From Sordaria brevicollis (Eukaryota > Ascomycota > Sordariomycetes > Sordariales > Sordariaceae): 64,000 nt of DNA. Both the position numbers and the translations under genes were made by a program. The DNA is taken from NCBI GenBank assembly GCA_033439795.1, contig JAUTDP010000011.1:558001-622000 (forward strand). The letters run 5' to 3'. A model generated the notes under the pieces. It ran no database searches. It saw only the letters and a program-made list of their open reading frames with translations, and was not told the origin of the DNA. This document shows, piece by piece, positions 34,641-47,800 of this stretch; positions within the stretch are counted from its first letter, which is position 1; each line of letters opens with the position of its first letter.

Positions 34641-36039
34641 GTGAGAAGGCAACGGTACCAACTCAAAGGATAAGAAAAAGTGAAAACAACGTACAGGCAT
34701 TCAGAGAGAGGAGGCATCTTTGTAGGCGGCCAACTCGCGTTGTTGTTGGCACACAAGACCGTTGCAGGAAACCGACTATCCACGGTGTCTGGAGGTTTGA
34801 AATGTCACCGATGATAATCTCGAGGACAATGTCCTGGGCTTTTATCTGAGAGAGTTGTTTGGCGCCGCCATCCGTTGAGATCATGCTTTTCCGAGTTCGG
34901 TCGCTCCTTGCGGTGGGTTGAGTGTATCAGGCAGCCGTCTAGGCACTAAGACAGGGATAACAAGCGCATCATCCAATCACAATCCCCCATGGTGTCTTCG
35001 AACTATTGCTACAGCTCATTGAGTAGCCTCAAAGAACTCATGCCTGTCCACTGGATGTTGTAGTTTGCGTCTTGTCTGTTAACACAACAGCCGTCGCAAT
35101 CCATCGATGTGTTTAGCGTAGACTGAAGGCAGAAAGCGTGCGGTATGGCTTGTCATCCGAGCTCGGCTCAGGGACAACATCCAATGCGATCTGAAGAGAG
35201 AAAAGTGGTCAGTAACGGTTCAACTGAGGATGACGGAAGTCCGAGATTCGAAAGGAAACAAACCAGATAAATGGAGGACAGCTCTTGCTCCATTCTTGTT
35301 GTCGTGATAATCAGAGGGATGTCCAGTGACGAACGAGATTGCCATTTCCGAGCCGGGTCGGTCAGAAACTGCCGGCTATTGTGGCACATGAAGCCGTTTG
35401 CGATTCATTGGTGTCGTAGGGAGATTGACGTTGTTGGGCTGATGGTTCAATTGTCTTCGGGGGAAAAAAGAAGTCCAGCGAACTCATGCAAGCCGGAAGT
35501 TTTGTAGCGGATGCAAGGCTGGGTTGCCACGGTACCGCCTGCCGACTGTGCATCAGTCTCTTGGCTCTTGCTTTGTCGCTGCTTACAAGTATTTTCCTAG
35601 ATCCAGGGGCAGATTGCAAAGTTGTTTTCACACTGTCACTCCTTCCTTCCACCTTCCACGATATTTAGGGGCAAGTTGTTCCTTCTTCAAGTGAAGCGAT
35701 TCGTAGGCCCCCTTCCCGACATGACACCAAAATTGAAGGAAAGCGAGGCCAACTCATAGAGGTAGCCAAAACAAAAGGGACAATGAAAGATAAAGACGAT
35801 TAACACCCGCGAGCAAGCCCATTCCATACTGTACATGCAATTACAAACGAACAGAACGTTCCAATCGTAACGTAACCTCATCATTAGACATCAAAGCAAA
35901 CCGAATAAACACAACAGAAAAAGACTCCTAAGCAGAACTCCCTTCTCCATCCGCTTCATCCCCAACACCCAGAACGTGCTTCAGAAACTCCATGACCATC
36001 CATCCATCTCTCCAACCCAATCCCTCTCCTTTCAACAGC
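34641..36039. other. intergenic upstream of HET gene 2
   Basis: No supported gene. Short minus-strand frames near 34663-34884 and 35362-35652 have no recognisable domain; the first might be a 5' exon of the HET gene. Confidence 0.45.
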
Positions 36040-36561
36040 TCACTCATCATCAACATACTGACAATGATGCGCCACAAGCACCCAATCCGCCCCCGCCGTC
36101 TGCCTCCAACTAGAACTCACACTAGCAACAACCTCCCTCGTCCCCTTCCCCTTCTTATCCAACGTATACAAACTAATCTTATACACCAACGCAACAGCCA
36201 TCAAATCAATCTCCACCACCAACGGGTCCCCATGGATCCTAAACCCCGCCCACGGCTCCGCCTTTTCAAACACCTCCAACAAACTCGGCTCCGAATTCTT
36301 TGACAGCGGAGTGGTGTAGGGGTGAGACGACAAAAGAGGGTTGATGAGGATACAGTCCTCGGCCATGTACTCCGGTGCGGCGGAGGGGTCGTCGCATAGG
36401 CACCGCCAGAATAAGGTCTCGATCTCGCGCGCGGCGTGGTGGTTCCGCTTGGAGATGGTGTCGAGGCGGGAGCCGCCGTTGGGCTTTTTGAGGTCGGCGT
36501 TGCCGAGGGTGGTGGTGGTTTTGGAGGAGGAGTCGGTTGTTAGGCCGAGGGCGGCTGGCAT
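36040..36561 (-). CDS. small NTF2/SnoaL-like (DUF4440-type) protein
   Basis: Minus strand, intronless as read, 173 residues. After a Ser/Thr-rich start the sequence has the cone-fold pattern of SnoaL/DUF4440 proteins: a long first helix (HHAAREIETLFWRCL), AEDCILINP with the typical acidic-Cys-hydrophobic strand, a PSLLEVFEKAEPW helix, then beta strands EIDLMAVALVYKISLYT, REVVASVSSSWR and DWVLVAHHCQ. Such proteins bind small ligands or act as isomerases or oligomerisation modules; no substrate can be named. The end is uncertain: GTATGT at 36059 is a strong donor and a downstream frame (EFLKHVLGVGDEADGEG) looks protein-like, so a spliced, slightly longer C-terminus is possible. Confidence 0.6.
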   Translation of the reverse strand: MPAALGLTTDSSSKTTTTLGNADLKKPNGGSRLDTISKRNHHAAREIETLFWRCLCDDPSAAPEYMAEDCILINPLLSSHPYTTPLSKNSEPSLLEVFEKAEPWAGFRIHGDPLVVEIDLMAVALVYKISLYTLDKKGKGTREVVASVSSSWRQTAGADWVLVAHHCQYVDDE

Positions 36562-38275
36562 TTTGGCGGTTTGTCTTTGGGTATTGATTTGGTTTTGTAT
36601 GTGTAGTTGTGGTGGTTTTGGGTTGGAGGTTAAAGAGGTGGTGATGATGTTGTCGTCGGTATTTGACGATGTGATTGGCTGGTTGGTGGTGTATAAGTGA
36701 CCAGCTGTTAGGGATTTGTATGTTGGTCCCCGCTTTGCACTAACAGTCGTGACTTGGCGCTATGCTGAATTCGCTTGCTGGATCTTGTGCAATCTTTAAA
36801 AGAACAAACAAAAGGAACAAAAGTCTCAAAGGACCCTGAAAATGGGCAACCCCTCAGAAATATCGCATTTTCCCCTTAGCTGAAGATAAACCAAAACAAG
36901 GAATCGCGCACAATGATGTTAACTTGTCGACGGTTTGTTGATGCACTCTCCGAGAAATCACCAATGAGAGTTCATGCGCATCCCGAGCGATAAAGTCGGC
37001 GGATAAGGAGGGTGTCATACCTTGACGTCACCGACCTGCTTCAACCTGCCGCTCATCACCCACCCTCCACCACGACTCACCACAACGTCGTGGGAATGGG
37101 CTGATGGGCGAAACAAGGCCCACAATGCGTTAGCTCACGATTGTTTGGTCATCCTGACCTTACCAGATTGCTCAGTTGAAGATGCAAGTTTTCTGGGGTC
37201 ATTGATATCAGAGGAGGGAAAGGAAGGACCCCTTGATCTCTCGAATCTCGTCTTGGCTGTCCTCGCGCATGGCAAGCATGGCTGTCCCTGAAATCCGCAT
37301 TAACCCGTCAGGCGATGACACCAAAACACGAGATACGCTTCATGCAGGGCTGAAGTAATAAACTTGTTTGGCTAGCTCGCTTTGGTTGTGAGATTTGAAC
37401 CCCCTCCTTCGTTTCGGAGATACATACAGATCAAGGAACAAGGCAAGCTAGCAAGATCCCATCGAGGGTCCAGAGGGGTAAGGTAAGGAACACGAGGCTC
37501 AGCCCTTCACCTTCACGTCTCGCTTCGGCGACGGCGTACTGGTTATGGAGGGCGGAAGGAAGCCAAGAAGCATCAAAACAAGGTCTCGCTTGTCGTGTAT
37601 CCCGTCCAGTCGTCAAGACGCGTCTTATAGTAGTATCTTCCGCTATATTGAGTGAGAAGTCGATAGATACTCTAACGGTGTAATGATTCGAGTAGGTGAC
37701 AAAAAAAACGAAACTAAACCCAACGGATTTGTTCTTTCCTCCCATTTGTTATTTCGCTGTTTTACCTTCCATAGGCTCCCCCCCCCTTTCTTCACCATCA
37801 TTTCGGCCCTCTTTCACCATCACTGTTTTTTGTACTTCCATCCATTGATTCCGCTTTCGTGAGTTTCTCCATACATAATACATAAAAACCTTGTACTTAT
37901 ACCTTGTTGTATAACCTATACGTTACCTATACGTAAAATCCTTTGCATTGCTTTCCATTTCCTTTCCATTCCATAAGCATAGCATAACCATACCATACCG
38001 TAACGATAACCATGGCCATTTCCTCCCTTTCCTCCCATTTCCATACCATATACCGTTTATCGGCAATACACAAACAAACAAACTCCAGTTTTTTGTATGT
38101 CATGACTGAAAGCAGAATACCACGCCACACCACTCGAATCGACACTTCTCCTCGCCCATCCTTCAACACTTGCCTCACGTCCCTCCTCACCACCCCTCCT
38201 ATCCACCACTCAACTCATCCATCCATCACCAATTTCCATCCATCTTCCTCCAACCGTCAACTCTTACGAGTCAAC
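36562..38275. other. intergenic; 3' region of the demethylase gene
   Basis: No gene supported. The segment 37840-38275 is probably 3' UTR of the minus-strand demethylase and contains palindromic TAACGTATAGGTAACG-like sequence (minus strand of 37912-37935). A GATTTGAACCCC string at 37391 is not part of a foldable tRNA. Confidence 0.5.
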
Positions 38276-41200
38276 TCAATCACCCCCCAACCGATGCAGA
38301 TTACTAAAAATCTTCTCCAACATATCCGAACTACTCAACCCCCCACCACCACCACCACCTCCTCCTCCACCTTGTCCACCCCCGCGGCTTCCACTTCCAC
38401 CTCCACCACCACTTCCACTTCCATCTTCGCCCTCCTCGTCAATAACACTCGTACTCCCCATAAAGACATTATCTCCACTCCTACTCAGTCCCCTCGCTCT
38501 TCCTGACCATGCCGAGGCATTCGCACTCGCTCCGCTCTCTATCCCGCCCAGTAGACCACCCAACGTACCTAGCGCACCTAGACCACCAATCCCGGAACTC
38601 ATGGAAAGGGAGTTGATGTTGAACGCCGCGGACGGGTTGAAGGTGGTGCCGATTGGCCCGAGCATGGAAGTGCTAAAGGCAAAGTTGCCATGGTTTTGGA
38701 TACCGGTTAGGGGAGTGGGGGGAGGTGCGGAAAGGGAGGGGAAGTAGGATTGGTCTGGGGATACGTCGGTTGAGGAGAGAGAGGATTGTGGGTTGAGGGG
38801 AGGGGTTTGGAGACCTTCGACTTGGGCTTCGTTGAAGTAGGATGTTTCTTCGTGTTGAGCTTCTTCTTCGGCCGGGTCTTGTTGTGCGGTTGAGGCATCA
38901 GCTGGTGCCGTTGCGTTGTCCGAGGAGGTGGATTGGGACTGTGGTTGTGCTGGAGCGGCGGGAGGTGCGGGCGCCGGCGGCTGCGAGGTAACGGTAGGGA
39001 ATTGTAGGTTGACATTGTTTGCATTGGTCCAGGGGTTATTGGACTGTGTCTTTTGAGGTTGGCCCTGTGTTGATGAGCTTGCTCCCGTGTTGACACTCAA
39101 CTGGTTGGGAGAGATAGTCTGCCCTGACGCCTGGTGAGCTGTTTTCCGTTGTCGCTTCTTCTGAGGCTGGGATTGCACGGTCTGCGGAGGCTGACTCAAC
39201 GGTGACGGCTTGGCCTGGGCCATCTTCTGCACATACGGCGGCAACGGAATCGGGCTATGACTTTGCTTTGTGAATTGCGGCTTGGCCGGCTGTGGCGGCG
39301 GAGGCTGCTGATTCTGAGCATTCTGCTGCTGCTGTTGCTGCGCCTGCTGGGGCAGATGATGATGATGACCCTGCTGTGCCGGTTGAGGAGAAAACATCTG
39401 CGGTTGAGGGCTGCCCACCATCTGCGGACTACCCATCCAAGTGTTGTGGCTTCCCTGGTTCTGATACTGCTGCTGCCACTGCCCTTGATATTGTTGGTGC
39501 GATCCAGATTGCTGCACAAACGCCTGACCGACCATCACTGGGCCAGGAACCGAGTGACTTGAGAACGGTGACCCGCCAAATCCAGCCTCATGCTGGTTGT
39601 AGTTATACTGAGGCTGGACTCTTGGTTGCCGGGTAGGCTGGCCATTGACCGAGCTCTGTTGTGGCTGACTTTCCTTCTGCTGAACAGAAGCCGAAGAGGC
39701 ATTGCGCGAGTGGGCATGACTAGTCGCTGGCCTTGAGTTAGGCTCGGATTCGTTCTTTCTCGTCAATGCCTCCTGAGCGTTCTTCATGAACTTTGTGAAA
39801 TTAGCACTATAGTACTCCGTGAACTCAGCCTGAACGAGCCTTTGTTTGCCAGTGGTCTCATCCAGCTCCGTAACGGCCGGCTTATAAGGCGAAACGTTCT
39901 TCAGCGGATCCCTGATTTATCATTAGCATTCATCCTTCAAATCAGATATTCACTAAACTTACGTATTGTTGAATTTCCTGAAGAAGTCATATTTCATCGA
40001 CGGCCTCTGTTCATCCTCTGGCCTTTTAAGCAGTGACGAAGTCATCGGAGCCGGCTTAGGTCCCTCATCACCCAACGGAGACCAAACTCGCGGCCTATAC
40101 TGAATCTCCGGGCCTGAGATTGCGGTCTTTGGAGGCCATTGACATCCAGGAAGTTCATGAATACGATCGATCCCAGCAAACGAGAACCTTGAGGACGCAA
40201 ACGCATCTGGCAGTTCTTTCTTGCCGCCTGGCTTCTTCTCGGGCAGTTTAAGTTTCTTAAACTGGGATGCCTTGTACACCTTGAAGGGCTTTGGTTTTGG
40301 CAGAGGTTGCGGTGGAGATGCTGGTCGGGCTTCATCTGCTGTCGGCTGGGGTTGTTGAGCTTTCTCATCCTCAGCCTGTTGTGGCGGTTGCTGTTGCTGT
40401 GGAGGGCTCTGAGTCGACCGCGCCGGTGGCAAAGGCACTTGTGGGACAGGGACAGGCGTCTGCCGGATCGGTTGAACCGGTTGCTGCTGTTGAGGAGGCT
40501 GTGGTTGGGCCTGAACCGGCGGCGGCAGAGGAGCCGGAGTCTTTTGCTGAGGCGGCTGAGCCTGAACCTGCTGTGGCAAAGGAACCGGTGTCTGCTGCTG
40601 GAACTGGAAAGCCTGGGGAGGCAGCGGAACAGGAGTCTGTGGGTAGTTCGACGGTATATAATGTTGATGCTGCTGCTGAGATTGTTGTTGTTGTTGTTGG
40701 GGTTGTTGTTGATGCTGCTGCTGAGGAGCTTGTTGTTGTTGATACTGCTGCTGAGGATGGGGAGGCTGGAAATGCTGGAACTGATGCTGTTGCGGCTGAT
40801 GCTGCGGTTGGAATTGGTGTTGCGGCATTTGCTGGGGCATCTGGTGTTGAGGAGCGAAATGTTGCGGTGACATTTGCTGTTGATGGAACGGTTGGATTGG
40901 CTGTGACATCCTCCGCTGATTATCAAACTGCATAGGCTGGTGCTGCTGATGAGAGCTGAACACCTGGGAAGGGTGTACCGTTTGCGGGACATTCGGTCGC
41001 AGTTGTGCCTGGTAGAACGGATGGTTCTGCTGAGGCATGTACGACGGTGACGGAAGAGGTGGTGCAGGCATAAACATGTGCGACGTATACTGGACACTGA
41101 ATTGTGTCTGTGGCTGGACAGGCTTGCGTGGCTTATACACATATGGCTTATCCTGCTTCGACGCCAAAGATGTAGATGCCATTGATGATGATGACGCGGG

Positions 41201-44200
41201 CGAGACAGCGAACGTCTGCTGTTGTGTTGGATATGGCACCGAGATGGACTTCCTGGGAGCCGCGGCAACAGGGGCGCCATAACCAGGAGGTGGCTTGGGT
41301 ATCGTGTCCAGAAAGTTGCTTTTGGAGTTGTGTTTCTTTCTGGACGGGTTCTCCGTATACTGCGCTCTGGCTTCCGTGGACGTTGATCCAAGGTAATGCC
41401 ATACTTGATTCTCCTTGTGCAAGTCGATCTTGACCTGCTCCTTGTTCCTTTCAGGTTCGCCAGTATGGAACTCGGCCCAGACAAATCCATCACAAAGCTC
41501 ATCGCCCTTTCTTGGTATCTCCTCGATCGGGCGCTTGGCGTTGATCTCCTGCTTGGCCTTCTTCGACGTCGGCATAGGGATGGCGTTGGCCGATGCTTTG
41601 GGTAGCCTGTACTCGGAGGGGTCGGCCACGAGTAGCCATTTCCACTCAACCTGAATCCTATCTCCACTCGGAATGACATCCAACAGAAGTGTTTCTTCGT
41701 CGTGCATATTTTCGACCACCACGCCGGCAAATATGTTGCCCTGGTAGTACTGGATCTGGCAGATATCGTTCTTCTTGAGTGACTCAGCCGTCTTGCGCAC
41801 CACAGGATCGTCTTCAAGAATAGAGCCTTCTGTCTTGCGATCCCTCTTGACTCTGTGGAAGCGGCAGCTGAACTCAAACGCCTGCTCCTTGTATTCCGTC
41901 CCATCTTCTCCGATAACCGGCACATCTCCTTCCTCCACAAACACGCCAGCGGCAGCTGCGCATGTAGCATGGTACGCCCTGGGGCACTTCTTTTGCGAAC
42001 ATTGGAAGCAAGCGCCCTTCTTGGACCTGCAGTACAAGCACTTGAGTTCCAAGCGGGCCTTGTCGATACCCGCCACGTTCGCAATGATCTCCTGGTCGTC
42101 GACGGTCTCGATGTACGTCTCGGGTAGATAGAGAGCACACATCCTGTGAGCCTTGCGGCCATCGTCCGTAGGCATGATTTCTGCTCCAGGAATGTCGTTC
42201 GGACATAGACAGCACGGAGGCTCGGCAGGGGCTTTGAGGCGGTAGCGACTCCTCTTCGCTTTCCCTGGGCCACTTTTGATGTTTGCCTCCCGTTTCCGCC
42301 TTTGCCCTGCTGTCCGGACTCTCTTTGCTCCTCTTTGATCCAAGCCTGACGGCGGACTAGGCAATCCGGTATCTTGGTCTGATTCGTCTGAGTCTTCGTC
42401 CTCTTCATCCTCATCCTCTGTCACCTCATACTCTGTTGACTCGCCGCGAAGCTTACGCTCGATCTCGTAGACATCCACCCAGACACTGTCCTGGGCTTGA
42501 GCACATTGGCACTTCTTGGCAATTTTGCCCATGGGGAGCCAGCTGTCCAAGGCAAAGTTGACAGCCTCGGCGCAGTTGTAGCCCAGGTTGTAGCCAGAGT
42601 GGTAGCCATAGGGATAAGTCACGACGAACTCGCCGGGATACGACACGACTTTGTTGACCGTGATGCCATAATGCTGCTTGAGGTGGGAAGGAGAAATCAG
42701 GAATGACTTGTGGCGAAGGAACTGGTCGCAAGCCTTGGCATCGGTGGGCCAAATATTCTTCATGGCGGCCTCGAACCGACGAGCATCCGCTTGCGAGATA
42801 CTATACCATTGCTTGGGAGCACCAAAATGAAGGAAGTTGATACTGTAGAGATCGACATCTTCCAAATGCCATGCAAAGGTGGCCTTCCACATACCCAAGT
42901 ACAGATACGCCGTATTGACACCTGGAACCTTTGTGCCAAGAACATCCAAAAGGTTGGGGAGTTTGTTGAGGTTCCAGTTTTCCGTTGCTTCGTCGAACAG
43001 CGTTCCTGGAAGATCAGCACCGTATAGCGGAGGGGCATACGTCAAGGTCTTCCAGTATATCCTTTCCAGTTCTTCGCAGCGCTCGGGTGTGAACTCGGAC
43101 ACGTCCATTCGGTAATCCCAGTCCTTGAAAGCGGCTTCGTCAATCATGGCAGACCCTTCCCGACGAATGTACTTGCGCCGTGCTGATGTCGATTGCATCT
43201 TGGGCTTGCCTTGTCTTGAAAAGCCCATTCGGCCAACTTTGGGAGCGCTCTCCTCTTCCTCGCAGTCCTCCTCATTATCCTCCTCGATCGACTTGACAGG
43301 TTTGTCTTCTTCCTCGGGCGGTGGTGACACTGGAGTAATGGGGGGATCGTCGGTTTCATCCGTAGCGGCCTTTGCCGATCCTCGAGTAACCCTTCCCTTT
43401 CTTCGTCCTCCTCTGCCCGAGTGTGTACTTGTCGTGGTCTTGTTCGAGGTGGTGGCATTTGCAGCAGCGCGGCTTCGGGCGGCGGGTTTGTCCTTTTCGG
43501 CATTGGCTCGTCGCTCGCCTCGTCGCGCAGGAGGCTGGTGTTCGCTCTGTTCGCACAGCTTGCGCCATTGGGGCAGGTTGTAGGATCGCTGATGGAGAAT
43601 GTTGACCTGGCGATAGGTTCCGTTCTGGCCCATGATCTCCTGCTTGATTGGTTCGCGCACGCGGACCTGCTTGACCAGTTCGTCCAGTGGGGGCAGCGAG
43701 CTCTTCCACTCATCAGGAGGGATGATCTTGATGATGCCGGATTTCATGCCATATTTGTCTACTTTTTCCATCTGCACTCCCCCGAGAAGAAGAGAAGTCA
43801 ATTCAGTCAGCGAGACCTGGTTGTGTCATGGCACATGGAAGAAGACAAACATACAAAGAGTTTGAAATCTTGAAACTGCTTCATGGTTGGCTTGAAAACA
43901 GGAACATTGTTCTCGAATCTATCCGGCAAGATCTCGCCAATGTCCTCCTCACTTGGAGACATGGGCGTGTTTGCAGACGCCGCCCCGGCTTCTGGTTGTT
44001 GCGACTGCTTTCTTTCGCCTTCTTGCTGTTCCTCCTTGATCCGCGTAGTATTTTCGACCGTAGCTGCGGTGGCAGGTTTATCATGTTCGTGCGAGACCGT
44101 AGGTCCGGGCTGCTGATTTTCGGTTTTCGAATCAGACAGATTTGTTGTTGTTGAGTCGAGATCGAACGTAAGGTCTTGGTCGAGCTTGTCGGCAACATCG

Positions 44201-44439
44201 TCGTCGAGATCGCTGAGCTCGGAATCGGAAGCCTCGTCGGGGTTCAACGCCTTGTCGCTATCAGGCGGCGATCGCAGACCCATGGGCGTGGAAGCAGCGT
44301 CGACGTCGACATTGGGGTCGACATCGGCATCGGTCATGATGGCATCCGGACTGCTGCTGTGAACGTCGATGTCCTGAGCCATCATGTCTTGACCGAGTGG
44401 GTGGTCTGGCGGCGCAGCGCCATTCGCTTGGGTGGACAT
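38276..44439 (-). CDS. KDM4/Rph1/KdmA-type JmjN-JmjC-PHD histone demethylase
   Basis: Minus strand, exons 44439-43855, 43771-39963 and 39911-38276. Introns are 83 and 51 nt with GTATGT and GTAAGT donors. The product is 2009 residues. An acidic N-terminus leads to JmjN at about 179-217 (VPVFKPTMKQFQDFKLF joined to MEKVDKYGMKSG across intron 1). JmjC at about 455-610 has Fe(II) ligands His497, Glu499 (HLE) and His586 (YHSGYNLGYN), and the 2-oxoglutarate lysine in APKQWY (Lys515). An extended PHD at about 714-840 (CCLCPNDIPGAE, CLYCRSKKGACFQC, YHATCAAAAGVF) is followed by a Tudor-like strand set (NDICQIQYYQGNIFAGVVVEN). The last thousand residues are Pro/Gln-rich, then Gly-rich, ending DMLEKIFSNLHRLGGD. 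Nuclear removal of methyl groups from H3K9/H3K36 is the family activity; the substrate here is inferred. All metal ligands are intact, so it should be active. It is longer than most relatives owing to the Gln-rich tail. Confidence 0.95.
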
Positions 44440-47400
44440 GATACGGGGCGCTACATGCGTCCAGGCTTTGCGATTTGCGCGATGATGACGAGGTCGAATG
44501 CTGGGACGGGGCGTGCGTTGCGACGTGCCGTGTGCGGATACCTTGGTCGGTTGGGAAACGGGACGAAAGCGAGCGAGGCGTCGGGGGTGTCCGCCAGCAG
44601 CTGGGTGTCTGCCACTCCCCAGCAGGGCGAAGGAGGGCTTCTGTGTGCGGTAGACACAGGCTCAGGCAAGAGGTGGTCGGGTCAGTACCGGTCGGGTGTG
44701 TGTTCGTGGAAAATGTGCGTGGTGAATGCGTGATGCGGCTTCTTGCTTTCGGATTTCTGTTCAAGAGAAGCAGCAGCAAGCAAGTGGAAGTGGAATGCGC
44801 CTGGGCAGGCAGGATAATCGAACAATCGCTGTGGGTGGTGGTGGTGCTTGGTGGTCGGTGCTAGTTGAGTGACAAGGGCTTGGTTGGTTGGTTGATGGAG
44901 GAACCGTGTGCCTGCCCTGTATGGTAAATTGTTGATAAGATGGATTGAATCGATTGTCACTTGTGTTGTTGCCGGGACCGGGCCTCTTGTACTCCGTACT
45001 ATTTTCTGAGAAAGTGTTTCAAAGGAAGCGATATTTTCCAAAGTTTCAATGTCAATGTCTTCCTTCGTTCTTTCAAGATGGACAAGGCAAGAGAAGAGGC
45101 TACACCTTGAACAAGCGACGCAGTGACCAAGCAGGAGCAAGCGTTAACGAGCGGGGACCGTTCAAGGTGGTTGGTTGGCTGGATGGAATGGATGGAATGG
45201 ATGGCAGCAGCAGTTGCAGCAAGTGCAGCACAAGTGCAGTGGTAAAGTTAGGTTGGGGACGGCAAGCAAAAGGCACTTGTTGAGCTGAGAGGGAAATCGG
45301 ATTTTGATGGGCCGATCAGCCTGGAATCTGGGCTGATCAATTGGCAGACCCGGGTTAACAGTTAGACCTGCCTGCTGTTTCTCTAAAAGGTTGCCTCTAG
45401 GAGCCATCTACTACCTCTAACAACAACTATCAAATGACATTGGTATAATGCGACACGGATAGAATGGAAGTCGCAATGGGCGCGCTTTTCTCGCTTGTTT
45501 GTCTCTAACCTGTAACTGTCCTGTAGGGTTGAAACTTGGGAGGGAAGGAAGGGTTATGTAAGACATTGTGGCTTGCATTTCAAGGTGGACGGAAGTGGAG
45601 CGGTTGCCCGATGACTCTTTTCTCAACTTGCCCCTGCCGCTCTTGCTCCGGTTTCGATTCCGCGATAAAACATGGACTTTCCAGTTTGATCTTTCCTGCG
45701 AGAATCAAGAGAGATTGTTCAGATGGAATCTTTCACCACGGAGAGACATTCTGAAGCAAACAAAACCACATTTGTGTATTTATCGCAATTGTTTCCAATT
45801 ATTCGTCCCAATTGACCTCTTCATCTCAAAGATCTCGAAGACGGAGCCAAAGCCCTACAACCAGCCGACTGCCGAAGCGGGCGGGCTACGGAGCTGATGA
45901 AGTTGATGGACCCGGCTGGAATCTTTTCCAGGTTGCCTGCCCTGGTCCTGCCAGATGCCAGATGCGATCAAACTTGCATCTGACCTGACAGGGCAAAAAA
46001 CTGGCTCCAGTTGGGCTGACGCGGCTGCTCCTTTCCTTTCAACCAATCAAAACTCGTTGAGCGACCGCCGAGCAGATTTGGCAGCTTGGAGCAGGTGGCA
46101 AACGCCTCGGGATGGAGAAAAATTGGTTTTTGCGCTTTACCAGATCCAGAAAAGATGGACGAGGGAGAATGCCGCAAACAAGCGAAGGGTTGCACGTGAC
46201 TTCGGATAGCATCGCCGTTGGGTCGCTTTTTGAGACCGCGATAAAGCTTGGAAACGATGAAAATGGCCAATGGATGATCCACCCCCGAAACGTCACCGTC
46301 TGTCACTTTTTCTGACAACATGTGGAAATCTTTTTGTGGCTTTTTGTTTCTATCGGCCCGTTGTGTTGTGTGCTTGAAATCCGGCAATGAGATTTTGAGG
46401 ACTTGTCACGTTGTGCAATTCCGTGGTGGGATCACTGCTGGAAATGCGCTGGAAATATTCTCCGGTTTGTTCGTCCGTCCGATGGAATGGTCTGAGCTTT
46501 CTTCTCGCTTTCAGAAGGTGGTGTCGAGAAATCTCCGTAGGTATTCGGTATTGACAAGATATTTACAGATATGAAGCTATTCACAACATCCCGTGTGTCT
46601 CTGAAGACTGGAATTTCCACAAGCGATTAATTCTGATACAGTATGAAAATGGCATGTCACTGGTGGTTATTCACATGCAAATCTGGGGACACAGCCGCCG
46701 CGAGTCGTGCACGATGACAGATTGTGGATGACTTCATAGGGCTGAAGGCGTGTTTTTGGCGTCGCGACGTTTCTGCCCGTTCTCCGAACTTCAATGGCAG
46801 GGCTCGTCTCATCTTTCGCTAGGCTCTTTGTCGCTTTGCGCTGGCAACGTGTTGCTTTTTGTGCCCTGGCTATTATCATGTTGTCTCTGGATATCACGTA
46901 TCGTCTTCCATCTCAAAGGTCGTCTCCGTTTCTCTCGTCATGAACTGTCAAGACATGCATCTCCACCTGTCAACTCACCCTTAAGCTTAAATTTCCTTAG
47001 GTCCGCGATTCCCGATTCCCCGATCCGTGATCCACGCGATCCGGGATCCTTTTTCGCGCCTCGGCATCCCGCTCGTGGCCGCCGCTCGCGTGGCCCCCCC
47101 GAAGCCGACGTATGGGATGACAGGATCTCTGGGTTGGGTGAGTATGTAAGCTTTTGAGCACCACCCTTGACAAACCTTGACAGCCAGCTCCGACAGCCCT
47201 GTCGGGCTTGTGACAAAGTTGACGTGCTTCGTTGTGCCGGGCCAGTCGAGCCAGTGACAGCTCATTCGGGGTCGCGTCAGCCCCAGCCATCCCCGCTTTG
47301 GCTTGACTCGGACGAGCAAATCTCGAAATTTTCTTGGGTTCACGAACACACATGGCTGTACCTGACTGACGTACCTGGCGTCAAGCTTCTGCGGCACAAG

Positions 47401-47800
47401 CAATGTGAGACCTGCCGCCGCGATCTTCAGGAACCAGAAGATGGCACAATTGCCGACCTACAGCTAACCTCTTAACCGTGAAGAATCTGACCTGGCGGCA
47501 TTTCGATCACCATCTTCTGTGCCTCACAGGGACACTCCCACCTCATTAACCCCTCCTCTATCTTGAAGGGCCGGTACAGTTGCCCCTAAGGAGACGGGAT
47601 AGCTTCATCAAAGACATGAACATCGAATGATAAATCCATATATAACATGGTACAAACCCCGCCATATGACCTATGATCGCCTATGTACAGACTCGCAAAA
47701 GCAAAGAAGTGTGCCAAGAAGTAGTTCACCTGAAAAAAGAATAGAACAAGAAAAAAGATCCACCCCACGTCTTTCCGTTCCTCCGTACCATTCCCCAAAC
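44440..47800. other. intergenic; promoter of the demethylase gene
   Basis: About 3.4 kb. The part near 44440-45000 is probably 5' leader of the minus-strand demethylase. GGAT/GGAATGGAT and CAGCAG runs occur at 45170-45240. Four GATCC words in about 28 nt lie at 47027-47051. No gene supported on either strand. Confidence 0.5.

Noticed and set aside
37385..37405. minus-strand GGTTCAAATCTC resembling a tRNA T arm
   Set aside because: No A box or acceptor pairing within 75 nt upstream on that strand.
40042..42414. 790-codon minus-strand open frame inside the demethylase gene
   Set aside because: It is the +1/-1 shadow of the JmjC exon; Arg/Ser-rich composition and no domain.
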